Shown here: positions 25,739 to 32,895 of the stretch, piece after piece
Numbering within the stretch: the stretch's first letter is position 1
How the letters are laid out: every line of letters begins with the position of its first letter
Source: Nitrospinota bacterium
GTDB lineage: Bacteria > Nitrospirota > Nitrospiria > Nitrospirales > UBA8639
Length of the DNA stretch: 33,255 nt
Reading direction: 5' to 3'
Assembly (NCBI GenBank): GCA_022572725.1
Contig: JACZVJ010000024.1
Coordinates: forward strand, 1 to 33,255
Notes under the pieces: model-generated
The model's database searches: none
The model's input: only the letters and a program-made list of their open reading frames with translations
What the model was told of the DNA's origin: nothing
Program-made: the position numbers and the translations under genes

Positions 25739-26905
25739 ATGTCATTAATGAGAACAACCTACGTATCTCATACTAGTCAGAGACCGTTTGGAACGGGCTC
25801 CTTTCTTCCCCCAGGAGCCATCACCCCCCCTACCATTCTCATCGTGGACGATGAAGCCGATGTCCTCGATGCGATCCATGCCATCTTAACAGGACAGGGG
25901 TACCACGTGATGAAAGCACACGATGGCCGTGAAGCCTGGACCATCCTGGAGCAAACTCCAATTGACCTGCTGATCACCGATGTGCGTATGCCGGGATTGG
26001 ATGGCCTCGAATTGGTCGATCGCCTCCATCCCCGCAAAACCGGCATTGAAGTCCTGGTGGTCACAGGGGTCACCGAGCTTGATCGGGTCACTGAAGCCAT
26101 GCGGGGGGGAGTCTATGATTACATCGTGAAACCCATTGACATCGATCGCTTGTTGACCAGCGTGATCCGCGCCCTCGAGCGAAGGTACATGACCCTAGAA
26201 CTCGCTTCCTATCACCATCGACTAGAAGAGGAAGTCACAGCCAGGACCGCTGAATTGGAGGAAACTCTGAGGCAGCTTGAGGTCGCCTATCGACAGACGA
26301 TTTTTGCACTCGGTGCAGCCTTGGAGACGAGAGACCTTGAGACCGAAGCCCACGCGTACCGGGTGATGCTCTACGGCCGGACTCTTGCGACGAAAGCGGG
26401 AGCCCCCGGCACCAATATCCGCGCCACGGAATTTGGGCTGTATTTGCACGATATCGGAAAAATCGGCGTGCCCGATGCGATATTGAGAAAGGAAGGACCA
26501 CTGACCTCGGAAGAATGGGAAGAAATGAAAAAACATCCGGAAATTGGGGGGCGGCTGCTGGAAACCATCGATTTTCTCCGAGACGCCAAGGAAATCGTGT
26601 ATAGCCACCACGAACGCTGGGATGGCCACGGGTATCCTCGCGGCATAAGAAGCGAGGTCATCCCGGTGGGCGCGAGAGTCTTTTCAATCGTTGATGCCTT
26701 TGACGCCATGACAAGCGATCGCCCCTACCGAAAGGCTTTGTCCTTAGAGACCGCTTTCGGAGAAATCAAACGTTGCGCTGGCAGTCAATTTGATCCTGAT
26801 CTCGCCCACTTGTTTTTAGAGTTCCCTGAGGAAACATGGCTCCAATGTCGGCAGGAAGCTCTGAAGATTTGCCATTCCATAGAGCAGAAACGTCGCGGTC
26901 TCTAG
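25739..26905 (+). CDS. Response regulator with HD-GYP output domain (probable c-di-GMP phosphodiesterase)
   Basis: The 388-residue protein has an N-terminal receiver domain with the acidic pair D37-D38 (ILIVDDEADV), phosphoacceptor D81 (LLITDVRMPGLDGLE) and K131 (YDYIVKPIDIDRLL). A coiled-coil linker (RLEEEVTARTAELEETLRQL) joins it to an HD-GYP domain. Its key residues are intact: H205, H237-D238 (YLHDIGKIGVPD), and HHERWDGHGYP at 290-300. Such proteins hydrolyse c-di-GMP under control of a sensor kinase; none is adjacent. It may act on the flagellar and PilZ genes further right, but that is inference. The TAG stop lies in the left terminal repeat of the following MITE-like element. Confidence 0.9.
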   Translation: MSLMRTTYVSHTSQRPFGTGSFLPPGAITPPTILIVDDEADVLDAIHAILTGQGYHVMKAHDGREAWTILEQTPIDLLITDVRMPGLDGLELVDRLHPRKTGIEVLVVTGVTELDRVTEAMRGGVYDYIVKPIDIDRLLTSVIRALERRYMTLELASYHHRLEEEVTARTAELEETLRQLEVAYRQTIFALGAALETRDLETEAHAYRVMLYGRTLATKAGAPGTNIRATEFGLYLHDIGKIGVPDAILRKEGPLTSEEWEEMKKHPEIGGRLLETIDFLRDAKEIVYSHHERWDGHGYPRGIRSEVIPVGARVFSIVDAFDAMTSDRPYRKALSLETAFGEIKRCAGSQFDPDLAHLFLEFPEETWLQCRQEALKICHSIEQKRRGL

Positions 26906-27070
26906 GAGCCTGTCCGAGATTAGCGATCATCGCGAGGGTGTGCTGGTTTGAGTCAGATGTTTCGATCGTTTGAGGCGAATAGTGGGGCCTATTGAACGAA
27001 AAGGATCGGAAGATCTGGCCAAATCCAGCGCAACCGCAGTAGATCAGTCTAATCTTGGACAGGCTCCTAG
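26902..27070. mobile_element. 169-bp MITE-like element with 22-bp terminal inverted repeats
   Basis: The left end reads CTAGGAGCCTGTCCGAGATT followed by AG (26902-26923). The right end, 27049-27070, is its reverse complement except for one base (G to A). The outermost four bases are CTAG on both sides, itself a palindrome, and may be the target duplication. The interior has no reading frame of note. This design fits a non-autonomous transposon mobilised by a transposase encoded elsewhere. The element begins inside the HD-GYP stop codon. Confidence 0.8.
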
Positions 27071-27089
27071 CAGGATGCCAAAAAAGTCC
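27066..27089. repeat. Solo end of the CCTAGCAGGATG repeat family
   Basis: CCTAGCAGGATGCCAAAAAAGTCC differs by only three bases from the left end of the element at 4917. It shares its CCTAG with the right end of the 169-bp element, so the two repeat families abut. The opposite end is missing, suggesting deletion or nested insertion. Confidence 0.6.
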
Positions 27090-27091
27090 TG

Positions 27092-27217
27092 TTAGAGTCG
27101 GCGAGTGAGACTGACATACCGCATATCCCTGACCAATTCGAACTGAACCCGCAGTTCCAGCGGCCTTCGAGTGGATTGTTTTCCAGAAGTCTTCTCCTCA
27201 CAGAGGGTGGAAGATTG
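27092..27217 (-). pseudogene. C-terminal fragment paralogous to the FlgO-like lipoprotein tail
   Basis: In one frame this stretch reads CEEKTSGKQST, then RRPLELRVQFELVRDMRYV and SLTRRL followed by TAA. The end of the lipoprotein encoded at 28599-30287 reads QLRVQFELIKDIRHVGLSRK. The shared LRVQFEL and the conservative changes after it show common origin. An in-frame TGA cuts it off upstream after about 41 codons. It is read in a different frame from the longer open frame (27067-27645) covering the same bases, which is therefore chimeric or spurious there. It probably remains from a duplicated TonB/TolA-like domain gene. Confidence 0.6.
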
Positions 27218-27480
27218 TCAATGCCATGTCGGTGGTAGAACGGCACATCTATGAGATAATGGAAGAGCAGGGGAACATTGGTTGACACGGCCTGCTGCGC
27301 TTTCGGAGCGAGGTAATTTATAGTAAAAAATCCTTCACGTCCCTTGGTATCCTTTATTTCGGGACAGGGAATAGCCTCAGACCCCGTGGAGGCGATTCCG
27401 TTCATGATCTCCTCCTGAACATGCCCAATAAGCCCGTACGTTGAACCAGTCTCAGGACGATATCCAATTTTCATACCCAT
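27218..27480 (-). pseudogene. Possible N-terminal fragment of a CgeB-like glycosyltransferase
   Basis: From the ATG at 27480 the frame reads MGMKIGYRPETGSTYGLIG, later FFTINYLAPKAQQAV and FHYLIDVPFYHRHGIDNLPP. The last part resembles the hydrophobic-strand-plus-DxPFYH pattern in the N-terminal half of CgeB/DUF3880-type glycosyltransferases. The frame stays open to 27067, but its final 40 codons overlap, out of frame, a lipoprotein-tail fragment, so the domain is cut off. The assignment rests on short resemblance only. An upstream in-frame GTG at 27645 would add residues that look non-coding. Confidence 0.35.
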
Positions 27481-27638
27481 GACCCTCCGGAAATTATGTT
27501 CCCACCTCCGGCGCAGTAAACCGTCCGGGAGAGAGACTACCGTCAACTCGCGACATGAACCCCCGCTGGATTGTCTTGGAGCCTGTCGAAAGAACTCGAG
27601 GCTCGACTGAGAATCTACACCGCAGCTCTCCCCCGGTG

Positions 27639-27842
27639 CTACCACGAATGCTCCGACTTCACGATCTCATGCCCAGCTTCTCCCACTAATTCCCAATGGG
27701 AGTCATTGAGAATCTGCCGACCAAGCTCTGCAGCCTCTTGTACTTCAGTGAAGTAAGCCAGATGGATCCCATGCTCAAAATGTTCCGTAACAAGCCCAAC
27801 AACTCCAGCCTCTGGTTATTCGATTTGTTGAGCCAGCCGAAA
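27639..27842 (-). pseudogene. C-terminal fragment of a glycosyltransferase (Glyco_trans_1_2 type)
   Basis: One frame reads LFRLAQQIE, a stop, then PEAGVVGLVTEHFEHGIHLA, YFTEVQEAAELGRQILNDSH and WELVGEAGHEIVKSEHSW, ending in TAG. This matches the usual end of CgeB-like or GT4-like enzymes: a Glu-x-G-x-x-x region, then a helix of the type GEAGxxxVxxxHTW. The in-frame stop and the missing upstream domains show that it is a remnant. Because this C-terminal scrap lies upstream of an N-terminal scrap, two tandem glycosyltransferase genes were probably once present. Confidence 0.45.
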
Positions 27843-27949
27843 TAGTCACTCCATCAGAAGAGTGAGAATACAAGCGGAGATTGAAATAGGAGAGGAATGG
27901 ATAGGTTACAGAAAGGGATGGACCGCTACGCGAAGAATGTCCGGCACCT

Positions 27950-28489
27950 TCAGTTGCTAACCTCTTTCCAGGACGGTTGCCGGTGGTCATGAGACCCGTT
28001 ATGAGAATGACGTGCTTGACCAATTTCGACCGGATCAAAGAGTTGCGTCCACGCGAGCATCGCTTCCTGCAATTTTGCCCAGTCTTCGCCCTCGAGAGGC
28101 AGACTTCTGGCAATCTCTTGATAGCATTCAACAAATGTTTTTCCCGAAAGACAAACCTTGTCGATAACCCTCCAGAATTCTTCATTCACCTCCAAGCCAG
28201 GAGCCTCTTTCCGAAGATTCGCCCAGACATTGGATGCACACCTATGGTGCACAACTGGCTCACCACTGGTGATGGCATAGCCAAGGTGATCACAAATTTT
28301 CTTCGGAATAATGCCACTCCAGATATCTCCAAAACGGTCGAACTCATACCCATGCCCCATTAACAAAAAATACGGAGCTGGGATAATTTCTGGCTTAAAA
28401 GCAAGGTTCATTCCACACATGGGGAAAAATCGCCCTACGGGGATAGTCTGATTCACAACTTTACCAAGATCACCAGCGTGGGAGTACAC
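27950..28489 (-). pseudogene. Truncated RGP / UDP-arabinopyranose-mutase-like protein
   Basis: The 179-codon frame carries a strong C-terminal match to the reversibly glycosylated polypeptide family (RGP, PF03214). Visible blocks are GRFFPMCGMNLAF, YFLLMGHG with FDRFGDIWSGIIPKKICDHL, and VVHHRCASNVWANLRKEAPG. Plant members interconvert UDP-arabinopyranose and UDP-arabinofuranose; bacterial members are rarer and mostly uncharacterised. The N-terminal 180 or so residues with the DxD site are missing. The frame begins at a GTG just after a TGA, and the preceding bases do not continue the domain. It is probably non-functional, though a shortened product cannot be excluded. It lies among other glycosyltransferase remnants. 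Confidence 0.7.
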
Positions 28490-28598
28490 CCCTCAGAGGG
28501 CTCTTCTCCAAATTTTACCAAACTTTATGCCAAAAGATTTCAACCCCAATAGAAACAAAATGCAGTTTCCCTATGGCACGCCATGGGAAATCGTAAGT

Positions 28599-30287
28599 TT
28601 AAATCTTACGGCTGAGCCCCACATGGCGAATGTCTTTGATTAATTCGAACTGAACTCGAAGTTGGAATGCTTTTGGCTTCGGCGCGTGAGGAGATAAATT
28701 TTTTTCGCATTGGGAGAAACATTTGCCCTGTATGCTTGTAAGCAACTGCCGAATACTTCTGGCAAAACCCGCTTCTGGCTGGACGTGAATGACCTGGGTT
28801 TTTTGGACCGTGCCCCCTGACCCTGAAAGGGTGACAACACCCATTCTCCGGTTTCCTGGCAAATACCCAGAGACCGGTAGGGATTCCGTAAGTGGGGGAT
28901 TCCATCGATGAAGAAGCCAGGCTCGGATGGATTGGAGAAACTCCAACCCAGGTCCTGATTTCGGGCTTTCCCCAGGGCCTTCAACTACTTCAACCGAGAC
29001 CGTCCGTGCCTCCTCGGGGACCGGCACAATGACCGCATCGAATCGGACCGTCGATTCCGGACCCACCATCCAAGAACCCCCAAACGGCGTGCGCCCTGTC
29101 AAGAGAGTTTGAGGAGAAGCCGGAAACCCCACCGTTCCATCGTCGTGCAATTGAATAAGGTGATCAACTCGCCAGGACCATTGTGAGGAAACCGCCACCA
29201 CTTCCCCTGATTCGCGAATGGCTCGGACGAACAATCGCCGCGGCATTTGCATGGCCTCTACAAACATCCGTAGGGCCCCCGGGTCAACCTCCCCATAAAC
29301 AAGGATCACCCAACTGGGGTCGTGAGCCAAATCCCCATCCACCAATTGAAGCCCACGGTCCAGATGGCCAATCCGGTGACGTTCAACCTCTGCTTCAACC
29401 GGCACCCAAACCGTAAGCGCAGAGGCACTCATCGGAGTCGTAGAAGCCTGGGGTTCGTATTGTGGGGGACCCAGTCGGATCGAAACTCCTTGGGTCCACA
29501 CTCGATCGGCGATGCGTGTGGCCGCTTCTCGAACCCCTCGAAGTCGTTCAAGACTCAGAAGCGTGTCAGCCATGAGGGGGGAAGAAACGATGGAAGAGCC
29601 TAAGACCGTTTGAGTGGCTTCAAGGATTTCCGCTGGGTCCGGGAGAGGGAGGGAGATTTCCGGAGCCTCCTGCACATCCCAATCAGATGGAAGCACGGCA
29701 GAAGCAGGAAGGTCAAAACCAGAATCAAACACCGAACCAATCCGCCGAGCAAGATCCAATTCCAGTGAGGGTATCGCATCAACCGTGCCGGTGACCCGAA
29801 AAGCTCGGGCCACCGAACCTTGCTCCACATCGAGGAGGTGGACCTCGAGGATCAGCTCGGATCCAGCCACATAGTAAATCCCACTCACCAAGTATCGGGC
29901 ACCGGTCAAACGTCCAAGACGAACCGAGGGCGACTCTTGAAAAGAACCCCGATGCTGAAGCCACTGCTCCCGGAGAACCTCTCCCAACCGATGTCGAGAT
30001 ACCAGGCGTAACCCGGGGATGAGGGCCAAATCGGTGATTAACATGTCCGGCAACCCCTGGCGAAGCCAAGCCAGGTCCGGGCGGTTGGAATAGTCCTCAA
30101 AGGGAAGAATGGCCAGCGAATAAGGAGGGCGGATAGGTTCACGGACTTCAGGAGCCTTCGTCGACGCGGGAGGAGGGAGGAAAGGCGGAGGAGAAGAAAT
30201 TGACGGCTCAGAGCACCCCGAGCCCAACACCGCCAGACAGGAGAGCAAGAGGCCGGTACACAGGACCGGTTTCGGTTGTACAGACAC
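28599..30287 (-). CDS. FlgO/CsgG-like lipoprotein with TonB/TolA-like C-terminus
   Basis: The GTG at 30287 lies 4 bases after the PilZ stop and gives about 562 residues; the open frame extends to 30419 but would overlap the PilZ gene by 128 bases. The N-terminus is a signal peptide ending LAVLGSGC, a probable lipobox. A domain like FlgO or CsgG follows: YSLAILPFEDYSNRPDLAWL, DMLITDLALIPGLRLVSR and GARYLVSGIYYV. A long middle part is not recognised. The last 110 residues (WLLHRWNPPLTESLP, VVTLSGSGGTVQKTQVIHV and AFQLRVQFELIKDI) follow the strand pattern of TonB/TolA C-terminal domains. It probably sits at the outer membrane and may relate to flagellar or envelope assembly, given its neighbours. 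A fragment of a paralogous tail lies at 27092-27217. Confidence 0.7.
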   Translation of the reverse strand: MSVQPKPVLCTGLLLSCLAVLGSGCSEPSISSPPPFLPPPASTKAPEVREPIRPPYSLAILPFEDYSNRPDLAWLRQGLPDMLITDLALIPGLRLVSRHRLGEVLREQWLQHRGSFQESPSVRLGRLTGARYLVSGIYYVAGSELILEVHLLDVEQGSVARAFRVTGTVDAIPSLELDLARRIGSVFDSGFDLPASAVLPSDWDVQEAPEISLPLPDPAEILEATQTVLGSSIVSSPLMADTLLSLERLRGVREAATRIADRVWTQGVSIRLGPPQYEPQASTTPMSASALTVWVPVEAEVERHRIGHLDRGLQLVDGDLAHDPSWVILVYGEVDPGALRMFVEAMQMPRRLFVRAIRESGEVVAVSSQWSWRVDHLIQLHDDGTVGFPASPQTLLTGRTPFGGSWMVGPESTVRFDAVIVPVPEEARTVSVEVVEGPGESPKSGPGLEFLQSIRAWLLHRWNPPLTESLPVSGYLPGNRRMGVVTLSGSGGTVQKTQVIHVQPEAGFARSIRQLLTSIQGKCFSQCEKNLSPHAPKPKAFQLRVQFELIKDIRHVGLSRKI

Positions 30288-30291
30288 GGTC

Positions 30292-30918
30292 CTAGCGGAC
30301 AGGGGACCCCTCTTGGGGGCTCCGGCGTCGGTGGAGAATGGCTTGGGACCGCAGGATATGTCGAATAATCGCCTCTCGGTCATCCGCGGAAATTTCTGTA
30401 AACACGCATGCCGTTTCAAAACGCTGATCCTGGTCCAAGGTCACAGGATGAACCCTGAGAACCTTCCCCACGGCTTGAATGGGAACAAATGGTCGCAGCA
30501 CAATCCGGAGCGCAAGATGACCTCCCACTTGATACTCCTGTCGAGCAGGAAACCGAATGCCTGAGCCGCTGAGATTGGCGGTCATGAATTCGGGAAGTGA
30601 CTCCTTCATGGCTGTATCTTTTCCCAGGGTCTTCATCACCGATGTCAACAACCAGTCAATCCGCACGAGCAACTGCAGAAGCAGGGGTTCCTGAGTCGCC
30701 AGGTCGGCCTGGGCCACTATGCCTTTCACGAGATCAGGGGAAACAGCGAGTTCATTCCATTGCCAGTGGGCAGCTTGAGCGGCAAGGGGATCCACCGATT
30801 CGTAGGAGAGGGCCAGGGGCAGGTCCACAGAAAGACTCAAGGGGACATCAACCCGAAAATCTTGTCTCCGGTCATCATCAGGGACTGAGTCATGACGAGG
30901 TGTGATGTTCTTAGTCAT
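30292..30918 (-). CDS. PilZ-domain protein (probable c-di-GMP receptor)
   Basis: The ATG at 30918 overlaps the preceding stop by 8 bases; an upstream start at 30981 is possible. An RRQDFRVDVPLSLSV segment near the N-terminus supplies the RxxxR-like arginines, and ANLSGSGIRF supplies the (D/N)xSxxG motif of PilZ domains. Between them lies an extra helical region of about 100 residues, WHWQWNEL-like to KTLGKD, that is not typical of YcgR. C-di-GMP binding would link this operon to the HD-GYP phosphodiesterase. Its place downstream of the flagellar genes suggests control of motility or of the lipoprotein it precedes. Confidence 0.8.
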   Translation of the reverse strand: MTKNITPRHDSVPDDDRRQDFRVDVPLSLSVDLPLALSYESVDPLAAQAAHWQWNELAVSPDLVKGIVAQADLATQEPLLLQLLVRIDWLLTSVMKTLGKDTAMKESLPEFMTANLSGSGIRFPARQEYQVGGHLALRIVLRPFVPIQAVGKVLRVHPVTLDQDQRFETACVFTEISADDREAIIRHILRSQAILHRRRSPQEGSPVR

Positions 30919-31240
30919 TCCCGACCCCCAATGATTGAGAAGATACCCTTCCAATCGGTGTGGTTGGCTCTTGGACGTCACCGTTTTCTCCTAGAGCCAA
31001 AAGTTCCCGGCGAAGCGCATCCACCATCTCTCGGGCTTCATCCGCGGAACGACGAATCTTTTCAAAATACTCCTGAAGTTGGGGATCCTGGCAACGCCGG
31101 AGGCCCAGGTCTGAAAAGACCAAGACCGGAAGGAGTTTGTTCCCCAAGGCATGGAGAGCATGAGTCAGGAGATGGGAAGCCATCGTTGGGGTACCCTGGC
31201 TGCCTTCACCAGATGCAATAAATTCCTTGGCCCCTTCCAT
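30911..31240 (-). CDS. Small helical protein resembling a histidine-kinase dimerisation domain
   Basis: The ATG at 31240 has GGAGG just upstream and gives 109 residues. The centre reads HALHALGNKLLPVLVFSDLG, followed by DPQLQEYFEKIRRSADEARE and MVDALRREL. This is the spacing of a HisKA (DHp) helical hairpin, in which the H-box looks like HELRNPLTPIxGFAEL. The phosphoacceptor would be one of the His residues before LGNKLLP. No ATPase domain follows, so it cannot be a full kinase. It might be a phosphotransfer protein, a dimerising decoy or simply a helical protein of other origin. It sits between a FliS-like gene and a PilZ gene and is coupled to the latter. Confidence 0.55.
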   Translation of the reverse strand: MEGAKEFIASGEGSQGTPTMASHLLTHALHALGNKLLPVLVFSDLGLRRCQDPQLQEYFEKIRRSADEAREMVDALRRELLALGENGDVQEPTTPIGRVSSQSLGVGND

Positions 31241-31501
31241 TGTCCTCCATCTCAAGTCGGTCCATGAAGAGCGGGGCGGGGCCCGATTCATAGACCCCAA
31301 GCACCCGTCTTCAACGTGTTTTCCTTATCCCCCAAGACACCCAATCACAGGCTGCAAATGGCAGGCCACTACCATGGTGTACGCCCCCTTGAAACAAAAA
31401 GGAAAAGGGGATGGAAAGGCTCCTCAAGGGTGTGAATACAAGAGAAGCGTGTCGCAAATTGACAAAACTCGTCAAAAGACTGACAGACTCCGACACGCGC
31501 C

Positions 31502-31858
31502 CTATCGAGCATGGACTTCCTTTCTGATGTCCCGCCAAGCACTGCGAAGCACTTCAAGCACCTGTATGGCCTGCTCAATGGCCATGCAATCATTGAGACT
31601 ATCGGCGTCATAAATGCGGTGAATACTAAATTGGTACAAGTCCTCGAGGTTTCGGGCCAGAAGCGGGTCTTGGGTCGGATCCAACCCGGCCCGGAGCGTG
31701 TTGAGAGCACCGAGGGCCCTGGACAGCGTCTCGGTTTTGAGGACTTGATCTCCAGCCGAGACCGCTGCCGCCGCTCGCTTGAGGCAGACCACGGCCTCGT
31801 CATACAAAAGAAGAATGCGCTCAAGGGGGAACTGCAGGAGGGATTGGTCCATAGTCAT
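31502..31858 (-). CDS. Second, short FliS-like flagellar chaperone
   Basis: The 118-residue protein has the FliS fold pattern: LERILLLYDEAVVCLKRA, then TLSRALGALNTLRAGLDPTQ, LLARNLEDLYQFSIHRIYDA, and a final helix VLEVLRSAWRDIRKEV. It closely follows the layout of the FliS encoded upstream at 32463. It lacks the N-terminal segment (YKQxQVxxASP-like) that precedes the first helix in ordinary FliS and helps shape the flagellin groove. It may chaperone a different partner or regulate FliS. A gap of about 260 bases without a visible gene follows it. Confidence 0.7.
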   Translation of the reverse strand: MTMDQSLLQFPLERILLLYDEAVVCLKRAAAAVSAGDQVLKTETLSRALGALNTLRAGLDPTQDPLLARNLEDLYQFSIHRIYDADSLNDCMAIEQAIQVLEVLRSAWRDIRKEVHAR

Positions 31859-31908
31859 GGGTCATCAGAGTTCAGGGTGGGACCATGCCCAACGCATTTG
31901 CCCGTGGG

Positions 31909-32436
31909 TTAGGAATGGCGGTCAATCTGCCCTCCCACGGACTCCACTGCTTGCTTGTCGCCCCAAGGGGAGTGGGCTCCCTGCAAGGGCCCACTCATGG
32001 AAGCATCACCCGCAGGAGGATGATCGGCCTGATTGGATGGAGACTCTTTGATTTTCAGATTGGCCCATCCACCTAATGAAGTCGAGGGAAAAGCCGGCCG
32101 GGCAGAAATTGGTTGTGAATGGGGCAACATCCCGTCGGCCTCACGAAGCCATCCCTTCAACGCTTCTTGGTTGACCTGAATCTGAGATTGCGATCGCTCG
32201 ATTAAATCCCTGAGTCGGCGCAAGGAAGAGGAGTCAGGGGCATCCCCGAGATTTCCAGACATGCCCTTCTGCTCAGCCTCACTCCAAAGGACCTGGGCCT
32301 GGCGGAGGACTTCCTGGGTCTCCCGCTCCAATCGAGTGAGCGCCACATCATCCCGGGTCTGAATGGCTCGGGTGATATTTTCTTGAAGGGCCAGGTAAGT
32401 GGAATAGTGCTCAATAACTGACTTCACCCCATTCAC
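31909..32436 (-). CDS. FliT-like flagellar chaperone with a long disordered tail
   Basis: No in-frame ATG fits; GTG codons at 32451, 32436 and 32427 are possible, and the open frame extends into fliS to 32526. The first 105 residues are mostly helical and charged (IEHYSTYLALQENITRAIQT, LTRLERETQEVLRQAQVLWS, RDLIERSQSQIQVNQEAL), compatible with the FliT fold. The remaining 60 or so residues are rich in Pro, Ser, Gly and Ala and are probably unstructured. FliT normally binds the filament cap FliD, whose gene is two genes upstream. The call rests on gene order and helical pattern rather than strong motifs. Confidence 0.55.
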   Translation of the reverse strand: MNGVKSVIEHYSTYLALQENITRAIQTRDDVALTRLERETQEVLRQAQVLWSEAEQKGMSGNLGDAPDSSSLRRLRDLIERSQSQIQVNQEALKGWLREADGMLPHSQPISARPAFPSTSLGGWANLKIKESPSNQADHPPAGDASMSGPLQGAHSPWGDKQAVESVGGQIDRHS

Positions 32437-32462
32437 CCCCGGATCATGCACAAGGTCGTCGG

Positions 32463-32879
32463 TTACCCCTGTTTGGCACCCACCTCGACCGCCCCATCCT
32501 GAACCATTTTTTGAACCCCGCGCCACCCTTCTCGCAGTTCCTCTAAGACGTTGAGCACGATAGAAATGGGCTGGGGGTCATTCCGCAAATTGGCCACCGT
32601 CACTTGTTTCATCAGAAAGGAATACAGGTCGTCCAGGTTTTGGGCTACGGTGCCCCCTTCTTCCAAATTGAGCGCCGTCTGCAATTCAGACAGAATTTCG
32701 ATCACTCGGTTCAGCGCCATCCCTTTTTCTTTCGCCTGCCCCTTCTCCATATGAAGCAAGGATTGCCGTGAAAGAGAGATGGCCCGGTCATACAGCATCA
32801 CCACAAGCTGAACGGGAGAGGCCTGCTGGACCTCATGCTGGACTTGCTGCTGTCGGTACATTCGGAGATGGGGATTCAC
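32463..32879 (-). CDS. fliS: Flagellar secretion chaperone FliS
   Basis: FliS binds flagellin in the cytoplasm and delivers it to the export gate. The GTG at 32879 lies 16 bases after the fliD stop and gives about 138 residues; the open frame runs to 32951 but would overlap fliD. Family motifs are MYRQQQVQHEVQQASPVQLV, MLYDRAISLSRQSLLHME, ILSELQTALNLEEGGTVAQN, LDDLYSFLMKQVTVANLRND and a final helix VLEELREGWRGVQKMV. The gene order fliD-fliS-fliT is the common one. Confidence 0.9.
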   Translation of the reverse strand: MNPHLRMYRQQQVQHEVQQASPVQLVVMLYDRAISLSRQSLLHMEKGQAKEKGMALNRVIEILSELQTALNLEEGGTVAQNLDDLYSFLMKQVTVANLRNDPQPISIVLNVLEELREGWRGVQKMVQDGAVEVGAKQG

Positions 32880-32895
32880 AGACGAGAAAACCTTG

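Noticed and set aside
25513-25776. Plus-strand frame of 87 codons before the HD-GYP gene
   Set aside because: GTG start, Pro-rich low-complexity content, no recognisable domain, and it overlaps the well-supported start of the response regulator.
27775-28185. Minus-strand frame of 136 codons in the degraded island
   Set aside because: It overlaps the RGP remnant and the glycosyltransferase scrap in other frames, both of which give better protein matches.
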